Below, piece by piece: positions 26,387 to 34,580 of a stretch of 64,000 nucleotides of DNA; the stretch's first letter is position 1, and the number at the start of each line of letters is the position of its first letter. A program made the translations under genes and the position numbers. The stretch is from Brevibacillus brevis (GTDB taxonomy: Bacteria; Bacillota; Bacilli; Brevibacillales; Brevibacillaceae). The notes under the pieces are model-generated. The model saw only the letters and a program-made list of their open reading frames with translations, had not been told where the DNA came from and did not search any database. The stretch covers positions 5,249,501 through 5,313,500 of the forward strand of contig NZ_CP030117.1 in NCBI RefSeq assembly GCF_001039275.2. Reading direction: 5' to 3'.

Positions 26387-27141
26387 CGGGCTCCCTCCCC
26401 CGCCGCCTGTCTGGCTTCCTCCTGCCTAACCAGATCGATGAAGACATCCTCCAGATTGCCTACTCCCATACGATCGATCAACGCTTGTGGAGTGCCTTCC
26501 GCCAGCAGATTGCCGAAAAAGATAAAGCCGATCCAATCGCATGTCTGCGCCTCATCCATGTAGTGTGTAGTTACCAGCACGGTGATCCCCTGTCTCGCCA
26601 GCTCATGAATGACGTCCCAAAAAATCCGACGAGAAACAGGATCGACTCCTGCTGTCGGTTCGTCCAAAATCAACAGCTCCGGCTTGTGCAAAAGAGCACA
26701 GGAGAGCGCGAGGCGTTGCTTCCATCCCCCTGACAGCGATCCCGCAAGCTGCTTTTCCCTGCCTGTCAGGCCTGCCATCTCAATCAGTTCCGCTTTCCGC
26801 TCCTTGCGTTCTGTAGCACCTAATCGATAAACCCCTGCATAAAAATCGAGATTCTCTTCCACTGTCAAATCTTCATACAGGCTGAACTTTTGTGACATAT
26901 ATCCGATCCGTTGCTTGATTTCCTCGCTCTGTGTCATGACATCGAAGCCAAGAACCGTCCCCTTTCCGGTCGTCGGGGTCAACAAGCCACAAAGCATCCG
27001 GATTGTGGTCGATTTCCCTGAGCCATTCGGACCCAAAAAACCGTAAATCGAACCTCGCGGAACCATCAGTGTCAGGCTGTTCACAGCTACTCGATCACCG
27101 AAACGCTTCGTCAACTGCTCGCATTGGATAGCGGCGCTCAT
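26383..27141 (-). CDS. ABC transporter ATP-binding protein
   Basis: A 252-residue export-type ATPase. Walker A is GPNGSGKST, the signature LSGGWKQRLALSCALL, Walker B LLILDEPTAGVDP and the H-loop TTHYMDEA. In the signature the usual Gln after LSGG is Trp, as in several YbhF-like exporters. It overlaps both neighbours by four bases (ATGA), so the operon is tightly coupled. Confidence 0.93.
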   Translation of the reverse strand: MSAAIQCEQLTKRFGDRVAVNSLTLMVPRGSIYGFLGPNGSGKSTTIRMLCGLLTPTTGKGTVLGFDVMTQSEEIKQRIGYMSQKFSLYEDLTVEENLDFYAGVYRLGATERKERKAELIEMAGLTGREKQLAGSLSGGWKQRLALSCALLHKPELLILDEPTAGVDPVSRRIFWDVIHELARQGITVLVTTHYMDEAQTCDWIGFIFFGNLLAEGTPQALIDRMGVGNLEDVFIDLVRQEEARQAAGEGAR

Positions 27142-28328
27142 CGACCTCCCTCCTCGTCTCCCAGCAGCACATCGGCAGGCATACCTGGTTTGATTTTGTC
27201 GAGTCCATCTGAGATGTGGATCGTAACAGCGAACACAAGCTTGGTGCGTTCATCCGGTGTCTGGACATTTTTCGGCGTAAACTCTGCCTTTTCCGAGATG
27301 CGACTGATCGTTCCCGTAAACGTCTCTTCCGGATAGGCATCTACCTTGATGCCAACCTTTTGTCCTTTTTTCACCTGATTCAATTGTGCTTCCGGGATGT
27401 ACACGACGAGCTCGAGCTGATCTGGCTTCATCATTGTAAACAAGGTAGCGCCTGTTTTGGCTACTTCCCCCTGTTCGATAGAGGAGCGCAAGAGTGTACC
27501 ATCATCTGTTGCTGTAATCTTGGACTTTTCCAACTGTAATAAGGCTTGATCCAGTTTCGCTTTCGCCTGCTGCTGGGCGGCGAGCAGTGCCCGAATCGCG
27601 TAATCAGTACTTCCTTCCTTCACCTGGTCGAGATCTGCCTGCGCTCCGGCTTGCGCGGCTTGGGCTGTACCGATTTGGGCCGCAGCAGCAGCGATGTCTT
27701 CTTGTGCAGAATGGTACTGTGCCTGTGTCTGCGCTACTTGTGCCGCCCATTGATCTGCCTGCGTTTTTGCCTGATTCATTGCTTCTTTTTGCGTGTCGAG
27801 GTCTTTGGCAGAGATCGCTCCTTTTTCGAAGAGTGCTGTTGCTTCCTCGAGTCTTTTTTGTTGATACAACAGGGTCTGCTGCGCCCCCTGCCATTGCGAT
27901 TCTGCCTGCGTCATCTGCTCAGCAGCCCGGGCTTTTCCTGCTTCCGCCTGATTTTTTCTCGCTTGGGCCAGTTGAATATTCGCATTTGCTTGCTGGACGT
28001 TGGCCATGCTTCTTTGGATCGTCGTGTCCCGTGAACCCGCTCTCGCCTCTTCTAGTCTGGCTGTCGCTTGGTCCAGTACCGCCTGTGCTTCTGCCACAGT
28101 CATTTGGTAGCTTCGTTTATCGATTTGAGCCAGCACTTGTCCTTTTTTTACTGCACTTCCCTCTTCTGCCGTAACGTTTGTCACCAATCCGCCTACTTCA
28201 GCTACAATCGGCAGCTCAATGGCCTCGATTGTGCCAGACAGTGACGGATGATTGTCGGAAGTCCAATTGCAGCCCGACAATGCCAGTAACAGTCCCCCGA
28301 TACAAATAGAGCGAACAACTGGTTTCAT
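27138..28328 (-). CDS. HlyD-family adaptor lipoprotein
   Basis: A 396-residue membrane fusion protein. The signal peptide ends in the lipobox LSGC (Cys20). A lipoyl half (VGGLVTNVTAEEGSAVKKGQVLAQID) leads to a long Ala/Gln-rich coiled coil at about 65-245, then the second lipoyl half (ITATDDGTLLRSSIEQGEVAKTG) and barrel. AGGGGGAA places the start at the ATG at 28328 and not the GTG at 28334. It is first in the operon, directly downstream of two TetR-type operators. Confidence 0.91.
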   Translation of the reverse strand: MKPVVRSICIGGLLLALSGCNWTSDNHPSLSGTIEAIELPIVAEVGGLVTNVTAEEGSAVKKGQVLAQIDKRSYQMTVAEAQAVLDQATARLEEARAGSRDTTIQRSMANVQQANANIQLAQARKNQAEAGKARAAEQMTQAESQWQGAQQTLLYQQKRLEEATALFEKGAISAKDLDTQKEAMNQAKTQADQWAAQVAQTQAQYHSAQEDIAAAAAQIGTAQAAQAGAQADLDQVKEGSTDYAIRALLAAQQQAKAKLDQALLQLEKSKITATDDGTLLRSSIEQGEVAKTGATLFTMMKPDQLELVVYIPEAQLNQVKKGQKVGIKVDAYPEETFTGTISRISEKAEFTPKNVQTPDERTKLVFAVTIHISDGLDKIKPGMPADVLLGDEEGGR

Positions 28329-28356
28329 AACCACTTCCCCCTACCTACATAATAGA

Positions 28357-28368
28357 GTGAGTAATCAC
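28357..28368. promoter_or_regulatory. Operator copy 1 for the TetR regulator
   Basis: GTGAGTAATCAC, a GTGA-N4-TCAC palindrome, lies 29 bases upstream of the HlyD ATG. On the minus strand it sits just before a TATTAT that could be the -10 box. The identical sequence in opposite orientation occurs at 28434-28445. Confidence 0.65.
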
Positions 28369-28433
28369 TTTTCTTTTTGTGTGAAAAAACAAGCCACAGA
28401 ACTAGGCTTGAGATGAGCTTTTTAGATAAGCGA

Positions 28434-28445
28434 GTGATTACTCAC
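28434..28445. promoter_or_regulatory. Operator copy 2 for the TetR regulator
   Basis: GTGATTACTCAC is the exact reverse complement of the site at 28357-28368. The flanks AGT and ACT/CTT are also shared. Centres are 77 bp apart, close to seven helical turns, which would allow looping or separate control of two promoters. Confidence 0.62.
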
Positions 28446-28535
28446 TTTTAATTGTGAGTATATGCTCCTCTTTTACGAAATGCAATTTCTTTTTCTAAAA
28501 TGCGCAATTGAAAAGAAATCCTGTCTGATTCTTCA

Positions 28536-28544
28536 TGCTATGAT
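28536..28544 (+). promoter_or_regulatory. Extended -10 promoter and structured leader of the VOC gene
   Basis: TGCTATGAT is a good extended -10 (TG at 28536, TATGAT at 28539-28544); no strong -35 is seen. It implies a leader of about 95 bases to the ATG at 28647, containing an inverted repeat GGTATC-A-GATACC near 28577-28589. No known riboswitch core is recognised in it. Confidence 0.45.
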
Positions 28545-28646
28545 GAAGACAAGCTGGACAAGCCCGTTGGCATCGGGTATCAGATACCGTCGGGATGGAA
28601 AGGATTAGGAGCATCGAGTTTTTAACTACCATGTAGGGAGTGAACA

Positions 28647-29033
28647 ATGTTTATGATGATTAGCAAAGTCGGTCAAATCATGCTGTATGTCAATAACCAG
28701 GATCAAGCAGTGAACTTTTGGACGGAAAAGCTAGGGTTCCGTGTTGTTTCAGAAGAGAAGAACGGTGAAATGAGATGGATTGAAATTGCTCCCGCCCAAG
28801 GCGCTGAAACAAGCATCGTTCTGCACAATAAGGAATTCGTTGCGAAAATGTCGCCCGGAATGAATCTTGGCACTCCTTCACTCCTGCTCTTTTCAGAAAA
28901 TATCGAGGAATTGCGTAACGACCTCATGAATAAAAATGTGAAGGTTGGAGACATTGTTACGATGCCTTCTGGCCGCGTCTTTAACTTCGCAGACGATGAA
29001 GACAATTACTTTGCTGTGCTGGAGAAAAAGTAA
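28647..29033 (+). CDS. VOC-family (glyoxalase/bleomycin-resistance/dioxygenase) protein
   Basis: A 128-residue vicinal-oxygen-chelate protein. It opens VGQIMLYVNNQDQAVNFWTEKLGF and has a paired beta-alpha-beta-beta-beta repeat ending in VFNFADDEDNYFAVLEK. Candidate metal-site residues are the Gln of VGQIMLYV and the C-terminal acidic residues, but the set is incomplete for glyoxalase I. AGGGAGTG precedes the ATG. It is monocistronic. Function (enzyme or drug-binding) is unknown. Confidence 0.85.
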   Translation: MFMMISKVGQIMLYVNNQDQAVNFWTEKLGFRVVSEEKNGEMRWIEIAPAQGAETSIVLHNKEFVAKMSPGMNLGTPSLLLFSENIEELRNDLMNKNVKVGDIVTMPSGRVFNFADDEDNYFAVLEKK

Positions 29034-29041
29034 ACAGAAGG

Positions 29042-29076
29042 AGGCGGCTGACTGGAATGGTCGGCCGCCTTTTGTT
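29042..29076. terminator. Terminator between VOC and topB genes
   Basis: AGGCGGC (29042-29048) pairs with GCCGCCT (29064-29070), followed by TTTGTTTC on the plus strand. It lies between two convergent genes. Confidence 0.7.
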
Positions 29077-29085
29077 TCACGCCTT

Positions 29086-31284
29086 TTAGTCGAACTTTAA
29101 TTTGGACAGTGCGTCTTTCAACGCTGAGTTGATTCCTTCGTCCTGCTCCTTGTCTTGCCCCTTCAAATACTTGGCTACTTCTTTCTTCGAAACCTTGCTG
29201 CCCTTTTCCTTGTCCCGACGCTCCTGGAAGGTCTTCAGTTTTTCCTTGTGTCCACACGCGCAGACAAAGGTTTGTCCTTCCCCTTCTCCGCGCAGCTCCA
29301 ATCTTTTGTGGCATTTTGGACATCTGGCATTGGTCTGCTTGGCAATGCTTTTGCGATAACCGCATTCCCGATCCTGGCACACCTGCATTTTGCCGCGCTT
29401 TCCGTTTACCTCGAGCAAAAACTTATTGCACTCCGGGCACCTGCTTCTGGTCAGGTTATCGTGCCGGAAAGTCTGATCGCTATTCTTGATCTGCTGGACG
29501 ACTTCTTTGGCGTACGATTTCATCTCTTCGATAAACGCTCGCTTGTTCAAGCTGCCCTTGGCGATGGCACCGAGCTTTTGCTCCCATTGGGCGGTCAAGG
29601 TCGGCGACTGCATTTCATCTGGGACAAGCTCTAGCAACTGCTTGGCTTTTGCGGTAACAAAAATATGCTTGCCGCGCTTCTCTAGCAAAAAGCTGTTGAA
29701 CAGCTTCTCGATCACATCTGCGCGGGTTGCTACCGTACCTAGTCCGCCTGTTTCCCCTATCGTTTTGATCAAATCCTTGCTCTCGTTCGCCATGTATTTC
29801 GCCGGGTTTTCCATCGCAGACAGCAGGCTCGCTTCTGTAAATGGCTCTGGCGGCTTCGTCTCGCCCTTGGTCTGGGATATCGACTGGATGTGCAGGCGAT
29901 CTCCTTTGGCAAGAGAAGGCAGGATTTGTTCCTTTACGCCGTCCTTCACGTCGTCTTCTTCTACATCGTGGTCATACGCCTCTCTCCAGCCTTGGGAGAG
30001 CACGGTTTTTCCTTTTGCCAGGAAGGTTTCATTCCCGATTTTCGCCTGGATGGTTGTTTGCTCGTATTCAAAGGCAGGCAGCAACACGGCCAGGAAGCGC
30101 TTCACGATGAGGTCAAAAATTTTGCGTTCCTTATCACTCAAATCACCGAGAAAAACAGCTTGCTCCGTCGGGATGATCGCATGGTGGTCCGATACTTTAC
30201 TGTCATCCACGAACGATTTGTTCGCTTTGATCGGAGCACGCAGGATTCTGGCGGCGAGGGGCGCATATGGCTTCATTTGGACAGCCTTGATTCGATCCGG
30301 CAGCGTCTCGACGATATCAGCAGAGAGATAGCGAGAGTCGGTTCGTGGGTACGTCACTGCCTTGTGATGCTCATACAGCCCTTGCATGATGGACAGTGTC
30401 TGTTTTGGTGAATAGCCAAACATCCGGTTGGCATCCCGTTGCAGCTCCGTCAAATCGTACAGTTGAGGAGCATACGTCTTTTTGTGTGCACGAGTAACCT
30501 CGACGACTTCTGCGTTTTTCTCCTGTTTGAGAACGGCTATTAGCTGATCAGCTTTTTCCTTGGAAAATGTTTTGAAATCCTTCGTTTGCTGATCTTGCCA
30601 TTGGAGCTGAATCGGACCTTGGACCACCGCAGACAGTCCGTAAAATGGCTTGGGTGTAAAGCGGCGAATCTCCTCTTCTCGCGTTGCCACAATAGCAAGT
30701 GTTGGCGTCTGGACGCGACCGCATGAGAGCTGGGCGTTATGCTTGCACGTCAAGGCGCGTGTGGCATTGATTCCAACGAGCCAGTCGGCTTCTGCACGAG
30801 CAGCTGCGGAGGCAAACAAGTTTTCATAGTTTTTGCCGTCCTTCAGATTACGGAAGCCTTCGCGGATCGCCTTATCTGTCACCGAGGAAATCCACAGACG
30901 CTTGATTGGTTTATTCACGTGAACCAGCTCGAGAATCCATCGGGCGACGAGTTCTCCTTCACGCCCTGCATCCGTCGCAATGACGATCTGCCCGACATCG
31001 TTGCGTCTCATTTGTTGTTTGACGACCTGGAATTGCCTGTTGCTTTCCCTGATCACGACCAAGCGCAATGGGGACGGCATAATCGGCAAATCCTCAATTC
31101 GCCACGAGCTGAATTGCTGCCCGTACGCTTCTGGATCAGCGAGGGTGACCAAATGCCCGAGCGCCCATGTCACAATATATTTATCTCCTTCAAAAAAGCC
31201 GTTTCCTTTTTTGTGACACTGCAATACTTTGGCAATGTCGCGTCCAACCGAAGGCTTTTCTGCCAGTACAACTGTTTTACTCAT
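29086..31284 (-). CDS. topB: DNA topoisomerase III
   Basis: A 732-residue type IA topoisomerase that relaxes and decatenates DNA. The TOPRIM domain starts VVLAEKPSVGRDIAKV and has ATDAGREGEL (about 103-112). The catalytic tyrosine is Y312 in TYPRTDSRYLS. The C-terminal 90 residues hold cysteine motifs (CPECNKF, CQDRECGY, CPKCHKR, CACGHKE) typical of zinc-ribbon tails. AAAGGAT supports the ATG at 31284 over upstream in-frame starts. A decayed copy of residues about 30-78 lies at 34317-34462. Confidence 0.95.
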   Translation of the reverse strand: MSKTVVLAEKPSVGRDIAKVLQCHKKGNGFFEGDKYIVTWALGHLVTLADPEAYGQQFSSWRIEDLPIMPSPLRLVVIRESNRQFQVVKQQMRRNDVGQIVIATDAGREGELVARWILELVHVNKPIKRLWISSVTDKAIREGFRNLKDGKNYENLFASAAARAEADWLVGINATRALTCKHNAQLSCGRVQTPTLAIVATREEEIRRFTPKPFYGLSAVVQGPIQLQWQDQQTKDFKTFSKEKADQLIAVLKQEKNAEVVEVTRAHKKTYAPQLYDLTELQRDANRMFGYSPKQTLSIMQGLYEHHKAVTYPRTDSRYLSADIVETLPDRIKAVQMKPYAPLAARILRAPIKANKSFVDDSKVSDHHAIIPTEQAVFLGDLSDKERKIFDLIVKRFLAVLLPAFEYEQTTIQAKIGNETFLAKGKTVLSQGWREAYDHDVEEDDVKDGVKEQILPSLAKGDRLHIQSISQTKGETKPPEPFTEASLLSAMENPAKYMANESKDLIKTIGETGGLGTVATRADVIEKLFNSFLLEKRGKHIFVTAKAKQLLELVPDEMQSPTLTAQWEQKLGAIAKGSLNKRAFIEEMKSYAKEVVQQIKNSDQTFRHDNLTRSRCPECNKFLLEVNGKRGKMQVCQDRECGYRKSIAKQTNARCPKCHKRLELRGEGEGQTFVCACGHKEKLKTFQERRDKEKGSKVSKKEVAKYLKGQDKEQDEGINSALKDALSKLKFD

Positions 31285-31452
31285 GTACGACATCCTTTCA
31301 AACCAATTCAACAATCTGTATCCATTGTAAACAAAAAAGCAGGAAGAAGGGGCTTAGAAATGTTTCGAGAAAATAAAGTTTTAAATTCTTAGGGTTATGA
31401 AACGCTAACGGGCAAGCTCACTTTCGCATTGGAAAAAACTTCAAAAGGCTCC

Positions 31453-31483
31453 TTGACCATTACGTAACGTAACGGTTTATAGT
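31453..31483 (+). promoter_or_regulatory. MerR-type promoter with 19-bp spacer and palindrome
   Basis: TTGACC (31453-31458) and TATAGT (31478-31483) are separated by 19 bases, the over-long spacer that MerR activators correct by twisting DNA. The spacer contains the palindrome TTACGT-A-ACGTAA (31460-31472). It drives the MerR-SRPBCC-MFS operon starting at 31527, so the MerR protein should autoregulate here. Confidence 0.78.
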
Positions 31484-31526
31484 GAAGTTACCGGTGAAAC
31501 GCTAGCGATCAAGAAAGGGGCTGATC

Positions 31527-32036
31527 ATGAAACAACATTGGAAAGTCGGAGAACTTGCGAAAATGGCGGGAATTACGATACGAACTTTACGTTTTTACGA
31601 TCAGATAGGCTTGTTTTCTCCATCCGGCTATTCGCCATCCGGATACAGACTCTACACCGAAAAGGACATTTCACGCCTACAGCAAATTTTGTCCTTAAAG
31701 GAGTTGGGGCTATCGCTCGAGCAGATTAAAGCCGTTATGACCGGAGACCAACTCAGCCTGTCAGACATCGTTAGCATTCAAATAGACAGCCTGAAAGAAA
31801 GTATCCGCATGCAGCAGAAACTCTTGCATGAGCTGGAGAATGTATCGAGTCGGATGCAAAGGAACGAACCGTTTACCGTTGAGCATTTCATGAACATCAT
31901 ACGAACGATGAGAATGAACCATGAGAAATTTTTCGCCGAGAGAAAATCGAGTATGGATCGCCACCTCGACCGACTTGGTGAATATTTAGATGAGCATCCG
32001 GAAGAACCCGGACAAGGAGGTTTCGACTGTGAGTGA
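31527..32036 (+). CDS. MerR-family transcriptional regulator
   Basis: A 169-residue regulator. The N-terminal winged helix is WKVGELAKMAGITIRTLRFYDQIGLF...GYRLYTEKDISRLQQI (residues 5-55). A coiled-coil dimerisation helix follows, then a C-terminal part (VEHFMNIIRTMRMNHEKFFAERKSSMDRHL) like the TipAL/MTA-type ligand domains but short. There is no cysteine pattern for metal sensing. It is the first gene of a three-gene operon behind a 19-bp-spacer promoter. An organic ligand or drug is a likely inducer. Confidence 0.9.
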   Translation: MKQHWKVGELAKMAGITIRTLRFYDQIGLFSPSGYSPSGYRLYTEKDISRLQQILSLKELGLSLEQIKAVMTGDQLSLSDIVSIQIDSLKESIRMQQKLLHELENVSSRMQRNEPFTVEHFMNIIRTMRMNHEKFFAERKSSMDRHLDRLGEYLDEHPEEPGQGGFDCE

Positions 32037-32469
32037 AAGATTTGCCAAACATTCCACATTTGTCATCGAACGAAACTATAAGCATTCCCCTGCCCGTGTA
32101 TTTGCTGCATGGGCGGGTCAAGCAGCCAAAGCCGGTTGGTTTCCTAAAGCTGAAGAGTTCGACTTCCGCGTCGGCGGCCGCGAATTCAATCGCGGTGGTC
32201 CTCCTGAGGGACCCGTTTACACATTTGATGCCTGCTATCAGGAAATCGTTCAGAATAGGCGAATTGTATACTCATACACGCTGGACATGGAAGACAAGCG
32301 GATGTCTGTCTCCGTGACGACAGTGGAATTCGAGTCCGTGGACGGCGGCACGCGCTTGATCTATACCGAGCAGGGCGTTTTTCTGGACGGTCTCGATACG
32401 CCTGAACAGCGTGAGCACGGAACAAAGGTGATGTTGGATAAGCTCGGAAAGGTTCTGGACGGCCAATGA
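32029..32469 (+). CDS. SRPBCC/AHSA1-domain protein
   Basis: A 146-residue START-like protein. It opens with the AHSA1 hallmark FVIERNYKHSPARVFAAWAGQAAKAGWFP and continues GGREFNRGGPPEGPVYTFDACYQEIVQNRRIVYSYTLDM. The start is GTG at 32029 with AAGGAGG eight bases upstream, overlapping the MerR gene by eight bases. These domains bind hydrophobic ligands. In this operon it may bind or modify the compound exported by the adjacent pump. That role is inference. Confidence 0.85.
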   Translation: MSERFAKHSTFVIERNYKHSPARVFAAWAGQAAKAGWFPKAEEFDFRVGGREFNRGGPPEGPVYTFDACYQEIVQNRRIVYSYTLDMEDKRMSVSVTTVEFESVDGGTRLIYTEQGVFLDGLDTPEQREHGTKVMLDKLGKVLDGQ

Positions 32470-34013
32470 AAGATGCTGCGCTTGAATCGAGTAACCGGGC
32501 CGGTTTGAACGAATGGATTGGACTTGCCGTGCTTTCATTGCCTGCACTGCTCGTTTCGATAGACTTGTCCGTCATGATTCTCGCACTTCCTCACATAAGC
32601 GTCTCTATCGGCGCTGACAGTACAGAACAGCTCTGGATCATGGACATATACGGCTTCATGCTCTCGGGATTTCTGATCACGATGGGCTCGCTCGGGGATC
32701 GGCTCGGCCGCCGTAAACTGCTGATGATCGGCGCAGCGGCATTCGGTTCGGCTTCGGTGTTGGCCGCTTATTCCAGCACCTCTGGAATGCTGATTGCAGC
32801 ACGGGCGCTGCTCGGCATAGCCGGGGCGACGGTATCGCCTTCGTCCCTGGCTTTAATCAGCAATATGTTCCGTGATCATAAGCAGCGTGCCCTCGCCATA
32901 GGCATATGGTTCATGTGCTCCATGGGAGGCATGGCGCTTGGCCCAGTAGTCGGCGGAATGATGCTGGAGCAGTTTTCATGGGGTTCGATTTTTCTACTCG
33001 GTGTTCCAGTCATGGCGCTGCTATTGTTGACTGCGCCCCATCTTCTGCCCGAATATCGGGATCCCGCACCTGGTCATTTGGATATGACTAGCGTCATGCT
33101 GTCGATGTGTACCATTCTACCAGCAATATACGGGCTAAAGGAAATCGCTAAGCAAGGTCTACAGACTTTGCCGCTCATTGCCATCGCGGCTGGAGTTGTT
33201 TTCGGGATGTTATTTGTAAGACGGCAGCAACGTTTGGACAGTCCGCTAATGGACTTGCGCCTATTTGCAAACCCCGCCTTCAGCACGGCACTGAGCGGCT
33301 TGTTCGGCATCACTTTGACAGGCGCTTCCATGCTCTTCATCGCACAGCATCTTCAATTCGTGGAAGGACTATCTCCGCTTGCAGCAGCGATGTGCATGCT
33401 TCCGGGAGTGGTTGCGTCGATGGCGGGTATGTTGTTGTCGCCGATCATCGCTCGGCGAGTTCGACCGTCGCACCTTATCGGGGCAGGCCTTGCCGTCTCG
33501 GCGACTGGTTGTATTTTACTGTCCCAGGTAGAGATGGGATCCGGGCTCTCTACCCTGATCGTCGGTTATATCTTTTTTAATGTGGGAGTAGCCCCGTTTG
33601 CGAGCTTGTCCAGCGATCTAATTATCGGCTCGGCCCCGCCAGCGAAAGCGGGTTCGGCAGCGTCCTTGCTACAAACGAGCGGTGAATTCGCATTCGCACT
33701 TGGTATCGCTGTATTAGGCAGTATCGGAACATACGTGTACCGCACTCAAATTGCTGGCTTCATACCAAAAGGGGTTACGCCGTTAACATCCGGAGCTTCC
33801 CACGAAAGTCTGGCTGGGGCAGTCTCAGCGGCTAAAGCTTTACCCGAACCTATTGGTTCAACACTTCTTCATGGCGCCCAGATAGCATTTACCGACGGCA
33901 TGCATGCTGTTGTGGCCGTTAGCGGCGGGCTCATGATCGCTATCGCCATACTCACCGTGATCAAGCTTCGGCATATCCCCCCCATTGGGCAGAAAACGCC
34001 AGGTGAGATGTAA
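32466..34013 (+). CDS. MFS multidrug efflux protein, DHA2 (14-helix) family
   Basis: A 515-residue exporter of the QacA/LfrA/SmvA type. It opens with SIDLSVMILALPHISVSIGAD, has MDIYGFMLSGFLITMGSLGDRLGRRKLLMIG (motif A) and ARALLGIAGATVSPSSLALISNMF (motif C-like), and contains about 14 helices. The start overlaps the SRPBCC stop as ATGA. As the last gene of a MerR-controlled operon it probably exports the inducing compound. Confidence 0.92.
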   Translation: MKDAALESSNRAGLNEWIGLAVLSLPALLVSIDLSVMILALPHISVSIGADSTEQLWIMDIYGFMLSGFLITMGSLGDRLGRRKLLMIGAAAFGSASVLAAYSSTSGMLIAARALLGIAGATVSPSSLALISNMFRDHKQRALAIGIWFMCSMGGMALGPVVGGMMLEQFSWGSIFLLGVPVMALLLLTAPHLLPEYRDPAPGHLDMTSVMLSMCTILPAIYGLKEIAKQGLQTLPLIAIAAGVVFGMLFVRRQQRLDSPLMDLRLFANPAFSTALSGLFGITLTGASMLFIAQHLQFVEGLSPLAAAMCMLPGVVASMAGMLLSPIIARRVRPSHLIGAGLAVSATGCILLSQVEMGSGLSTLIVGYIFFNVGVAPFASLSSDLIIGSAPPAKAGSAASLLQTSGEFAFALGIAVLGSIGTYVYRTQIAGFIPKGVTPLTSGASHESLAGAVSAAKALPEPIGSTLLHGAQIAFTDGMHAVVAVSGGLMIAIAILTVIKLRHIPPIGQKTPGEM

Positions 34014-34021
34014 TAATCCGT

Positions 34022-34058
34022 GGCAGTCTAGGACTGTATTTTCTCGTCCCAGACTGCC
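34022..34058 (+). terminator. Hairpin after the MFS cassette
   Basis: GGCAGTCTAGGAC (34022-34034) pairs with GTCCCAGACTGCC (34046-34058), 12 of 13 positions. There is no clear T run, so termination may be weak. It begins eight bases after the MFS stop. Confidence 0.55.
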
Positions 34059-34071
34059 GCTGTCTCTTCTA

Positions 34072-34316
34072 TCAGGATTTGTCGACTAAAAGGGCGTCTG
34101 TGCTTACCTCGAGCACCCGCTGGACAGCCGGATAGTCAGTGGTCACATACGGTTGACCATTTCCCCCAGCGAAGATAACCACATGTTCCTTTTCCAAATG
34201 ATGAACGGCCAGCAGGCGAATGTACGGTTCGGCGACTGCATTGATCGGCCATGTTTCCACGAAAAATATTGCCTCCTCCGATCATGATGGCTACTTCTAC
34301 TCCCATATCCAGCAAA
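34072..34316 (-). pseudogene. Broken uridylate kinase (pyrH) remnant
   Basis: Two frames of the minus strand encode pieces of UMP kinase. The first is MGVEVAIMIGGGNIFRG (from 34306), matching the N-terminal nucleotide-binding loop. The second, shifted by one base, is INAVAEPYIRLLAVHHLEKEHVVIFAGG and continues to the stop at 34072. About 100 central residues normally between these motifs are missing and the N-terminus is absent. It is fused to a topB remnant on its upstream side. It is non-functional by frameshift and deletion. Confidence 0.75.
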
Positions 34317-34470
34317 GATCACGACCAAGCGTAATGGGGACGGCATAATCGGCAAATCCTCGATTCGCCACGAGCTGAATTGCTGATCGACGCTTCAGAT
34401 CAACGAGAGTGACCAAATGTCCGAGTGCCCACGTTATCATATATTTATCTCCTTCAAAAAAGGAAAAAAG
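34317..34470 (-). pseudogene. Degenerate topB fragment
   Basis: Bases 34317-34462 align with 31051-31198 inside topB. The first 69 bp differ at only two positions, and a net two-base deletion then breaks the frame. The readable translation FFEGDKYMITWALGHLVTL matches TopB residues 30-48. Later codons, read in the original frame, match QQFSSWRIEDLPIMPSPLRLVVI. Both copies have the same orientation, so they form a direct repeat on either side of the MerR-SRPBCC-MFS cassette. Confidence 0.82.
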
Positions 34471-34580
34471 GGCCATCTCTTGAATAGAGACACCCCTTCT
34501 ATCTTTACATTTCACCCTATACACTTGTCGCCCTTTAATGTAGCAGTCGCAAATTTCAATCCAATCTTCACTGATTTTTT

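Noticed and set aside
29486-30331. A 281-residue plus-strand frame over topB
   Set aside because: It is antisense to topoisomerase III motifs, serine-rich and without a start context.
31612-31641. SPSGYSPSGY repeat in the MerR protein, considered as a recent 15-bp duplication
   Set aside because: MerR proteins vary in this wing loop and the codons differ between the two halves, so a recent duplication is not supported.
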